Part shown: in pieces, positions 12,001 to 21,947 of the stretch
How the letters are laid out: every line of letters begins with the position of its first letter
How positions within the stretch are numbered: the stretch's first letter is position 1
NCBI GenBank assembly: GCA_038087015.1
Contig: JASBNA010000035.1
Coordinates: 62,001-126,000 of the forward strand
Length of the DNA: 64,000 bases
Reading direction: 5' to 3'
From: Cerrena zonata
Taxonomy: Eukaryota; Basidiomycota; Agaricomycetes; Polyporales; Cerrenaceae
Program-made: the position numbers and the translations under genes
Notes under the pieces: model-generated
Database searches by the model: none
The model's input: only the letters and a program-made list of their open reading frames with translations
Told to the model about the DNA's origin: nothing

Positions 12001-12068
12001 GGTTGATGTTGGCACAGTTCTACCTCAGCACCTTCTGTTGCACCAAGTCGCATTCGTCCCCTACGACA

Positions 12069-13869
12069 ATGGCTACCCCTTCTAATGCTTACCTGGTCGA
12101 ATCTGCTCTCTATGGGGATCCTCCCCCTGCCATCCAGCCTCTGAATGAAGCAGATCCTCCTGTTACATCAGAGCCTCCAAGTCGTGCACCCGATACACCT
12201 TCCAACTATATTCCTGGCTTGTATGTTCTCGGATCGACATACAACGTCCTGAATGGCAGGTATGCCGACTCTAGATCCACCATTCAACAAGTAGTCGATT
12301 GGAGCAAAAGTAAGTTGATCGACCCTTTGTCATTTCTATGATGAGCTAACAGTCTTCAGGCGAAGTTCGTATCCAAACATTTGGGAACAGGGAGTACAGT
12401 GTCCCAGACGTGGTCAACTACACTCCTAACACGACTTCCGACTATCGGTCATCCTACGGAAAAACTACCTCTGAGTATACCAAGTCTCTTTCTGCCCATG
12501 CTGGATTCGAGACCAGCTTCCCTGGATTTTCCGCATCTGCCTCCGCCGACTACAGCGAGTCTCAGCGCGAGAACCTTTCGAACGCGTTCACTCGCATCGC
12601 CCTCAACGTCACTCACTACAATCTGTCTCTTCCCCCGACTGGGCAGACTCAGGGTCTTCTGAAGGCATGGTTCGTTAATGATTTGGATACCATGGACCCG
12701 ATTCAGCTTTATAGAGAATACGGCACTCACCTCCTTCGTTCTTTGACCGTCGGTGGTCGCGCCCTTTTCTTGTATTCCACGGACACTCGCTCCTACAGCT
12801 CAGATATGTCCCTCGAAGCCGCCGCCAAGCTCTCTGCTTCATACCTTGTAGCATCGGGCAGCATGGATCTGAGTGCGAAGCAGAAAGAGGCAATGGAAAG
12901 CTTCAACGAGTCAAGTCAGACTGCGGTAGTTACGAGTACGTCTTTTGGCATTATTACACGAGTAGTCTACTGATAAATTGGGTAGAGGGTGGAGATCCGA
13001 GGTACGGAAACGAAGATTTCCTGAAGAACGTCGAAGTATGGGCTGCTTCCATCCTTGACTATCCAGAGTACGTCTCTCGTCAGAGATCACTATGGACAGA
13101 TATTGATTGCTATCTTAACTTGAAGATTCGTCGAATTCGGTTCACTTCCCGCTTTCGTCGGGATCTGGGAGCTTGCCTCGACGCCGGCACGCCGTAATAC
13201 GCTTCAACAAGCCTATGCGCAGTTCGTCCAGCTGTACACAGCGGATTTGTCCTTACCTGGACCTTATCTTCATGCCCGAATCACAAATACTATCGACCCA
13301 GACAAACGAGCCAGTTTACAAACAAGTAGCAGTGGTGGTTATATCAATGTCAATTTTCCACCGGGTAAGCTGGTTTCTCGAAATATGACGGAACATAAAT
13401 TCACAATATTGTAGCTCGTTCGGATGGTTGGTATTTCTTAAGCCCAAGTATTGGTAGCAATGAACCCGTCATTGGAAAGGAGCTCGTTCCCGGTGCCCTT
13501 GCGCCTGTCAAATGGGCAGAGATCGCATCAGTGCCAGGTGCCTATAGCACAGTCACTCGTTTTTGGAAGGCCATCCCGCCTACCTCTGATTACATCGCTA
13601 TCGGGTTTGTTGCAATGACAGCCAAATCTGCCAGTGCCATTCCTGCTCAGCCCCCCGCCGCCCTTGCTGACCAGTTTCGTGCTGTTCACAAGCTTGCTCT
13701 TACGGGAGCTTCTAAAGGCGTGACCACAACCTGGGCGAGCTACACCGGCTATCTTAAAATCGTTCGAATCGACTCCCGTTACTGGCTCGCAGACATCGAG
13801 GTCCCCCTCAAGGGGGACTGTTTTGTTTTAGATCCGAAGATGACCATAAAGGATTGGAGTGGCTGGTAG
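12069..13869 (+). CDS. MACPF pore-forming-type protein with VPS62-like C-terminal domain
   Basis: Exons 12069-12309, 12360-12935, 12986-13067, 13126-13374 and 13415-13869 join in frame. The middle carries the MACPF signature around YGTHLLRS, preceded by Ser/Thr-rich amphipathic stretches as in transmembrane-hairpin regions of the family. The last exon (SDGWYFLSPS, FWKAIPPTSDYIAIGFVAM) resembles the VPS62 family. No signal peptide is apparent. Fungal relatives include the B component of two-component pleurotolysin-type cytolysins; whether this protein forms pores, and with which partner, cannot be told from sequence. No small aegerolysin partner gene is visible beside it. All exons look intact. 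Confidence 0.85.
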
Positions 13870-14259
13870 AGAATGATGCTATGAATCGATGTTGTATTCC
13901 GGTAAGTAAAACTCCGACATTTTGTATTTCGACTCCATATGTGTACTAGTAGCGATATGTGTAACGACCTGTGTGTGCGTGGTTACGATTTGCTTCCAAT
14001 ATGTAACAATAGCGTTGATGCAAAACATTTGAAATATAACTCTTCCCGCAAGCAAAACTACTATCACAATGAGGTTCAGGATCTGGCCTGTCGGCTTCCC
14101 CCTTTCTAAGTTTCAGACAATAATTATTAAAAATAGCATCATGTCTTTGTTCCGCTAGCTGCAATTCCGAGTTGCCACTACGTTTCAAACTACGTACATT
14201 GACTACATCTGAGGTCTACAACTATGATCCAATGATGAAGAACTAAAATACATCTATTT
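13870..14259. other. Convergent 3' region
   Basis: About 390 nt between the ends of two convergent genes; nothing coding seen. Confidence 0.4.
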
Positions 14260-16002
14260 CTACTTACGAGCATCTACGATAACCTCACGCAACCTCTTCA
14301 GCGCCTCATCGACCTGCGACTCCTCCAGCAGAGAGAACGACGCCCTGACATATGCTGTCTTCCTCCCGTTAGGAAGGAAGACAGTTCCAGGAAGTGCCAA
14401 TACTCCATTTTCGAATGCTTTGGTGCGGATGAGAGCCTCCGAGTCTCCTTCTGAATCCGAGTCCGATGCAGCTGGAAGCAGCAATTTGAACCTGGCACGA
14501 AATTATATCAGGTCTGAATGTATTGGTCAGATGGAATTGCATACCAGTAGAACATTCCCGACTCAGGTGGGGTCCACTCGGCAAGCCCGCCCAGGTGTTT
14601 TTGCATGGCAGCTTCGAACACATCCCGCTTTCCCTTGTAAAACTGCGAAACAGTCTCAGTGTGTTTCAGAAACTCGTCGTAACCCCATGAATTCAGCAGA
14701 GTGGCTGTAATGACTTGAGTGAGGGAGGACACTTGAAGGTTCGCAGTTGCTGTCTGAAGAGTGAATATAAAGTTAGACGTTTTCGAGTACAGAGTATTGA
14801 AAGGCTACTCACATGGGAGTCTAAAGCAGTCACTAGAGCGGCAGGCCCGCTGGTAAATCCGATACGGATACCGGACGACAGAATTTTAGAGAGACTGTCA
14901 AAGCGGAGAACACGTCCAACTTCAGGCTCCTCCAATTCGAGAGCGAAGTATGAAGCAGGGCGAGGAGCACTTCCGTAGTAGAGGTAGAAATATGGGTCGT
15001 CTGACTCGAGCTGCTGATGAGAAATGGTAGATTTGTTGTAAACCGTTGAAATCACCTTCTAGGATCAAGAAATTGTGCTCCCGTGCGAGGGCAAGAACTT
15101 CCTTTCGTCGTTCAACGGTGGCCGTCATACCTGTCGGGTTGCAACCATACTAGACACGAAACCATGAACGGCATTGATCCGACAAACAACAATCTGACAT
15201 ACCGGCACTGTGTAGAGGACCTTAGGTTTAGGCTTTCCCGCCGGCCAGTTTTCCAAGGTCGAGCGAAGAGAATCTGCCACAATTCCATGGGCATCGGTGG
15301 CAACCTCTACAAGGAATTGAATACATTGCCAGAAAGAAATGAGAACATATCGTACCAATCATCTCGCTGTTTAGCGTCTGGAACATGGGAATTACACCGC
15401 TATACCAATAACTTATCAGTAGGACATAGTTTTTCGGTTTTAGGCATAAACTAACGCGTATACTGGAGACTCGACAAGAACAGGTTCTCCTGGGTTTATG
15501 ATCGCGTGCACAGCCTAAAACACGGTAAGTATTCGATCAAAAAGGAGTTACAGGCCCTCACTTTGTAAATGACATCCTGGGATCCCGAACCTACGTTGAT
15601 CCTCCAATCCGCACTTCGTTTGCGGTTGTGGCTCTTCTCCTGTAGTCCATATAACCATTCTAAGAGAGCAGGGATACCTGCCGTAGGACCATACTGCAGA
15701 CCCTCCACAAGCGCGTCGCCGGTAATCGTGGAGGTGGTTTCTTTCGCAGGGTCTGATGGGGAACGTGCAGTGAATTGCACAGAGGTGAAAGGAAATGTTG
15801 CGGCATTGGGCTTTCCAGCAAGGAGAGAGATCAAGCCTGGGGTGGCTTCGAGAGGAAAGAGACCACGAACTACGAAAAGGAGTGGTGAGTGTTTGTCGAT
15901 GTAAAGTAAACACTAGGGTGTCATACTTGGGCTAGGTTTCCTTTCCTTGGCCTCTTTGGACAAGAAAGCGTCATAAAAGTCGGGAGGAAGGATCTGAGGC
16001 AT
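14260..16002 (-). CDS. aro8: PLP-dependent aminotransferase, Aro8/2-aminoadipate type
   Basis: A fold-type I aminotransferase that would move amino groups from aromatic amino acids or 2-aminoadipate to 2-oxoglutarate. Start MPQILPPDFYDAFLS at 16002; the first exon ends after KPSP. Later exons show LISLLAGKPNA, EGLQYGPTAGIPALLEWL, NVGSGSQDVIYK, NPGEPVLVESPVY, VLYTVP-YGCNPTG and DDPYFYLYYG. The PLP lysine lies in SLSKILSSGIRIGF, and the tail reads VLALPGTVFLPNG...YVRASFSLL. TAG at 14260-14262 follows DARK. The family is usually about 450-500 residues, which agrees. All exon joins that I checked keep frame. Aro8-like genes occur in several copies in fungi, so substrate preference is open. Confidence 0.88.
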
Positions 16003-16846
16003 TTCGGATCAACGATCTAGAGTTGAGATTGAAGAGATCAGTGAAATTCTTGATTTACATAACTTTGACTCCGCCACCACTTACAACTTGTCGTTCTCTT
16101 TCAATAGCTGTTTGGGTGTCCGACAAGAAAGTTTGTATCATATTTGGTCCTGAATGCATGAGTATTATATTGGATACATGACTCACAATCGGATCGTAAA
16201 GCCGATCTTGGGAGTCGCTATAGAACCGTTGAAGGATGACTCAAACTCCAGCACACGTCCTCTGCATCTCTTATCGAACGCTTGTTCTTCCCAGTCTTTT
16301 CTCTCGTCTCTCTCCGCTACGTCCGCGAATAGCCGCTTTTACCTCAGAGGTGTGTAAGTAACTGGTGCAGATATTGCATTGACATTTTGGCTACTATGTG
16401 GAAAGTACGTACAACTATACACATATATCTGATCGAATTGATAATAGCGACAACTCTAACCTACGTCACAGGAACGCACAAGGACTAATAACAGATCCTC
16501 TTTGTTTTCGTGCCACGTAGAGCTCGCCAACTAATTCATACAGTCTAGGTTGGCGTTTTCTTAGGAACAACCAATTCGCCAATCTAATGTCTAAATCGCC
16601 GCATTGACGTCACGCACTTTTGTGACCAGGATGAAATGTTATATGAATAGGGCCAAAGTAGTGATTGACCTCGTTCATATTGCTCTCTTTGTCCTATCTC
16701 GCCACTCTCGCTTGGATTTTAGGTATATATGGGCCACCACACTCTGTGTGTCCCCCACAACTGCATTCACCCCCAACCACATCTACTCTTCTGTTTCTCT
16801 GTATATTCTTGCCCATCGACTCACCATTGTATTCATACTTTCACCA
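16003..16846 (+). promoter_or_regulatory. Divergent promoter region of aro8-like gene and small orphan
   Basis: No coding signal seen. TATATAT at 16724-16730 lies about 117 nt upstream of the orphan ATG. Confidence 0.4.
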
Positions 16847-17268
16847 ATGGCATCTCCGGGAACACCTAAAATCACTGTCATCGGCTCTACCGAAGTTGAG
16901 CACCCTCCCATGGGAATGCAAACCACAGACTTGAAATACACTTTCTCACTCGAGCTCCCGGGAGGCATTGAGAGCGACATGGTGACAACCAGCTTGAACC
17001 GAGGGTTGTCTTCACCTCACGACAAAATCAAGATTATCGCCAGCAATTGGGGACTAACAAACGACAGTGAGCAATGAAATCCCTCTCTTCTGGCCGTATC
17101 GATCTAAGCCACCTTCTGATGTCAGCATCTTGTTCTTATAAATGGCAAATCGAATTCGTTAAAGGAGACATCAACTTGGACACGAGCACGATATCTGCTG
17201 AACTCGCTCCCAGTGGCCTCTATATCATGAAGGTCTCTCGTTTACCCGGGCCCTTCTATAGCTACTAG
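16847..17268 (+). CDS. Small protein of unknown function (120 aa)
   Basis: Two exons, 16847-17066 and 17126-17268, join in frame (GACA / CATCTTG) to give 120 residues. It starts MASPGTPKITVIGSTEVEH, alternates hydrophobic and polar residues (DLKYTFSLELPGG, KIKIIASNWG, YKWQIEFVKGDINLD), and ends GPFYSY, which suggests a small beta-rich fold. No signal peptide, Cys pattern or known family recognised. A TATA box, a good Kozak context (accaATGG) and a clean intron argue that it is a real gene. Confidence 0.6.
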
Positions 17269-17393
17269 GCTCACAGAGATTCTCTTTGTCTCGGTCGTTC
17301 TTGATTCCCTGCTAGCGTCTTGTCTATGATGTATGTCGACTTGTATACCTATGTACTTCCGCCCGTTATGCCATGCCACTATGTGCCACATGT

Positions 17394-18704
17394 TTATCCC
17401 AACAATTGTTGACGTTCACCATCCTGTACATCATCCTCATTCTTTCCAAAATTGAACACGTGTGCCACCTTTGTCCCAGTGGTCTTCGCGCCTTCTACGA
17501 TCTTGTCCACAACCCAACTTCGCGCCCTCCAAACAGCATGTTGCCGAGTATCTATCCTGTCGATACGAACACGGTGTTCTGAGTCGACGACGATGCCCAA
17601 GGTTAAGGCTGTTACTATGATAGACGAGAGAGCGGCACTGGACGATATCATGAACATAATAACCATCTGAAGGCGTGCTGCCTGTTCGACTGACGAGCCT
17701 CCAAGAATCGCACCGGTCATCATACCGGGAATTGCGATAATACCGAGAACGCTAGTGTGTATCAACTCCTGTTAGTGGCGTTGGAAAACAACCTGAGTTA
17801 AGACTTACCTCATCTGGTTAATGTTCGGAGTAAGAGCGAATCGAAGGGCTTCTTTGGCGATAGGCTTGCAAGCTTCGAAACGAGAAGCACCGAAGGCGAG
17901 GTACATTTCAACCTTATCACGATTATCACTGTTAAATAGCAGTAATTAATATTTGGACATGGCAATCGAGCGGAAACCACGTACTAAATTTCTTTCAAGA
18001 CATATGTGACAGATACGACAATGGCGGAGATTGTACTTCCACAGAGCATGCCCACGATAGGAACTAATACCTGACCAGTGAGAACCTGAATGCTATTTTG
18101 CGTCCAAAAGAAAGAGGAACCCACTGTATTGTTCCGGTTTCCAGAATGGCTCAACTGACATTGCAAACCGGATACCAATGATTGACACGGGAATGGTTGA
18201 CCCCAACATACCAATCAGGACAGAGGGAAACTTAGCCAAATGATTAGGTTTAGCCTTTGCGACAACGAAAAAAAATATGACGCTTACCATATGGTTGTAC
18301 CTCTTTTTTGACTTGTTAACAACTGGGGGACCCTATGAATCATGAGTGCGTTGTTAAAGCGATTGATTCACTTGCCTGTTTCTGTGGTACCCATGAGGTT
18401 GAGTAATACTATATCCCAGATAAAAGATCCAAATTCAGCAGCATGCAATCGTATAAACGTAAAAGCGAGACGTACTAGCTATACCAGCCACAGCCCATGG
18501 GTTGTTTGTCTCAAACACCTTTTGCAGTATCAACGCAACAAGGCTCAGCTGCGCTACACATCGTATTGCAGCTGTTACAAGCGAGCTCCCAACACCAAGC
18601 GAGAACGTATGAGAAATGAGACCATCGAATACGATGAATGCGAAAGCTAGGCCGACATTCCCCCAAGTGAGATGCGACGATCCCGAAGGTGGACTACCAT
18701 CCAT
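17394..18704 (-). CDS. UPF0014 / FetB-like multi-pass membrane protein
   Basis: Integral membrane protein of the UPF0014 family, whose bacterial member FetB is the membrane partner of an iron-related ABC ATPase; the fungal role is unclear. Start MDGSPPSGSSH at 18704. Helices include NVGLAFAFIVFDGLIS, SLVTAAIRCVAQLSLVALIL, STIPVSIIGIRFAM and VLVPIVGMLCGSTISAIVV, followed by SVTYVLKEI. The conserved loop IPGMMTGAILGGSS and helix VIMFMISSSAAL are typical. A hydrophilic tail of about 60 residues ends GERQQLLG. One intron (18375-18323, 53 nt) uses a GC donor (ACAG/GCAAGT) and is required to keep frame. Confidence 0.88.
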
Positions 18705-18963
18705 TTTTGATCCCTACACGCGGTTGGATGCAAGCTATACTAAACTCGGTTTGAACCAAGTATTCAAAATAGCCAGTAAGCAATGCTCGACGTTCAGAAT
18801 GATGTCTGGTTCAATGCGGTCATGACGGCCATGACGCAGTACTACTAAACCGAAGAAAGACGCCAGTGTGGGATTCTAAAAATAAACCGGGCCTTTCTTG
18901 ATTCGGAAGGTGTTTAGAATGAGGTTTCAAATAAAGATAGTTCAATTATGTCTAAACGCTATG

Positions 18964-21160
18964 CTACCGTATACTCGATACTGGTAAAGACCAGAAGCGT
19001 GAGCTTGGATTTGAAACCCACGGAATCTGCAGAGTACCCATGTAGTTTACGAGCTCTCTGACGTTAGGTCGCTCGACTGGATTGGGCATCCAACAACTGT
19101 TCAAGATATTCTCTAGCTCCTTTGGAAGGGTCACATTCGTATCATCAATACAGTAAGTGAAAGAAGGTCGTAGCCCTTTGGGGACACCCATAAGTACCTG
19201 AAAGAAGTTATGACCATAATAAGGTTCCTGCGAAGTATAAAGCTACGGATAGTAAACAATCAAATTATTGAAATTCTCAGAGTGACAGTCACGTACTTCG
19301 ACACACACACAGGCAAATGAGAATACACCACTCTGAAATGTGGGACGAGCTGTATCTTTCCCAGCTTGCTCTGCAATCAATTGCTCAGGAGCCATCCAGC
19401 GTGCATTACCGCCTCTTGCGGAGCCAGATTCTCTACTGGAAGAATCAGCAAGCACCGAGAGACCAAAGTCTGCAAGTCGAGCACATCGTCTTTCGTCAAT
19501 AAGGATATTAGGCTATTTTTGGTAGCTCGTGAATAAACATATGATATTAGATAGCGAATAGGCTCACACCGCGTAAATCACCATGTATAATCCCTTCCCC
19601 ATGCAGGTAATCAAGTCCGAGGGTCACCTCATACAGCTAAATATCTCGTAAACTCTCATGGAGTTCAGATATTTGAATCAATATGACACACCCATTTGTA
19701 CATATATCTCAGAAAATAGAGATCTTTTCGCTGATGATGCTTCAGGAGATGTTCGGTTCTTTGTCTGACATGTCCAAAAGGCATGTATATTGATACCATA
19801 CATGGCCTTCGAACGAACAATGTATTAGAAATCCCTAGGAAAGGAAGAATATGATCATGGGTAACATTACGCCAAAGTAGAGCTTCGTATGATAGTCTCT
19901 ACGAATGGTTACAACAATGTACAAATCCCGAGAAAGCACTAAGTGGCTCGCCTGTAGAAGCTCATTGCGAGTCGATTCGCTCATATTCGAGAAGATCCTC
20001 AAAACCTTCAAGGCAACAGTTTGATTTTTATATTCTCCAATATGAATGTCAGAGAATCCGCCACCACTAGGAAGGTCGAAGTGATGATTGAGAGAGACTC
20101 CATTGAGAAAGAGTGATTTGGGAAGCATGTTGGAAGTCTTGGCCAATCGCATGAGTAGCGCACGAAGAAGCCTTTGATATTGAGACGAGTAGTCTGCAAT
20201 CTGATATTCAATGAACATAAAAACAATTAAGGATTTTTCAAATAACGGGATAAATAATGCAGCAACCTTTTGAATGACATTCAGGGCTTTCTCTGCAAGA
20301 GAACCACGAAATCCGACAATATTAGAATCGTTTCGGCCTTTTAAGTACTCTGTAAGTATCGCACATAGACAAGTTGCCAACTCTTCACAACTCGTGCTAC
20401 AAAACGAGTGCACGGAGACGGGTGTTGAGTCACCGGGGGACTCCATATCTGAGAACAGCGACATATCCCGATAACTTGAACCCGGGAGTGAACTGGACTT
20501 ATCATCAGTAAGTTGTGTTTGACAGACCTGGAGGCACCTCTTCAGACACGAATTTCATAATCAACAGAGATAAACTCACTGGACAATAACACGACCCATG
20601 ATTTACCAGAATCGTGAAAAGAGGGTCACTTGAGTACAGTGGAAGTAATGGAGTGCTAGTTATAGAGTCCAGCTTGTCAAGACGACTTTGTAGCCGAGCT
20701 GAACGAGCTTGTTCGTGTTCGAGGAGCTCGCCAATCCTTGCATTGGCTTGTGCGTTCTCCTGATATCTATTCGAATATTCTTCGGGCTGAGGACTCGTGG
20801 ACGGCGCCGCCTCACACACCATAAACTCGTTCGAGCTGGATTTGCTTGCTAGCTCATACTCATACTCCTTCGCCTCATTACTCGGGTCTCCCGACGCTGA
20901 TCCATAGTCCAGTGAGCCAAATGAAAGCCGGTTGCAAAGTTTCCTTATAGCTTACCGTTTATGAAGTTCAGGGTATATAGATCTGCAAAGTTCGTCTTCA
21001 TATTGGCCGACAACGATCGAGATTGTGAAATGTTGATATATGTTTTAGGGATGATATGCCAAAGTACGCGTTGAATGGATTCTACTGTTTCATGATATCG
21101 CTCGAAGACAGCACCTCTCAGGCTGTCGCATGCAGATTTGAAAAGGTAGTGCGAGGACAT
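18964..21160 (-). CDS. TKL kinase with coiled coil and Cys cluster (kinase K2)
   Basis: Kinase paralogous to K1 and K3, ending at 18964. From the N-terminus: a segment with LFKSACD and VFERYHETVESI that matches the region after the G-domain in the stand-alone GTPases; a coiled coil (NRYQENAQANARIGELLEHE); the cluster CYCPVCQTQ with FCSTSCEEL and CLC about 45 residues later; then the kinase, with GGGFSDIHIGEY, VALKVLRIF, HGDLRG, DFGLSVL and ARWMAPEQ. Catalytic residues are intact and non-RD. The start is uncertain: an ATG near 21160 follows an in-frame stop at 21170-21172, and a further ATG lies at the coiled coil near 20822. A 59-nt intron (GTAAGC to ATCAG) joins the first two segments. Confidence 0.75.
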
Positions 21161-21776
21161 TGATTCTCCTTAGAAGGCTTCACCGTCTGTAGAAGGAACG
21201 TCGGTCCAGGCTTTCGGTAGTACAGAGTCTGCCGAGTGTGTTGAAATGTGGAGTAGGAATGTTCGTTTCTCGGTCAGAGATGGAGTGCGGGTAGACTATA
21301 CCGCTCAAAACGAAGTCTTCCCTAGATCTTGAAACAGCGAAATCTTGAAGCATGGGAAGAAGACTCATAGGAGCGACGTACTTGCTTGTAAGATAAGCCG
21401 CAAGATATCTTGAAACTTCGGATTGACCGATCGAACTGTTGAATCCTGGTGTATATACCAAAGCGACGAACATCCACGGAAAGCTGTACCATATGCTGGA
21501 CATTGTCGGTGCATGGCAAGAAACTATTGCTAATCTAAATGAGCAGAAGCTAAGTTTGCGAGCTATGCTCTCGTCAGCCTTGTAAGATTAAAGTCGGTCT
21601 TGGATTATCATCCAACAAATCCCACATACCGTCATTTCCCACTTCCAAATGCTATGATATATGCACATGTAAGTATACCTTCTTTGAAGGTATGAGTCCG
21701 TCAGGTCTTACGCGATTGCAACATCATAATTCGAAGATGAGGGATGAGAAGAAGAAGCAAGTTCGACGAAGCTCAT
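21161..21776 (-). pseudogene. Decayed P-loop GTPase module upstream of kinase K2
   Basis: Comparison with the GTPases at 43-47 kb shows remnants in order: a start MSFVELASSSHP at 21776; GSGK in an off-frame P-loop relic near 21632-21652 that seems one base short; LVYTPGF where the G3 box should read LIDTPGF; FVLSGIVYPHSIS matching the KLSGIIYLHRIS block; loss of the segment holding the TNMW motif; and a TAA at 21170-21172 inside GEAF. Nucleotide binding is therefore very unlikely. Confidence 0.7.
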
Positions 21777-21947
21777 AGTAACGACGACCAGAGACTCATT
21801 GTATCAAACCGGGGCGGCTAATCATAACAATAGTCCGAAGCGCATAGGCTATGCGCAATGTCTACTTTCCTCTACACTTATTTATAGCATACCACGTACT
21901 AGACATTAATCCATCTGGAATTGGGAATACCAAGATTTACATACGTA

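Noticed and set aside
12003..12068. Upstream ATG of the MACPF gene
   Set aside because: It lies immediately after the TATA box, so it would be at or before the transcription start; ATG 12069 fits better.
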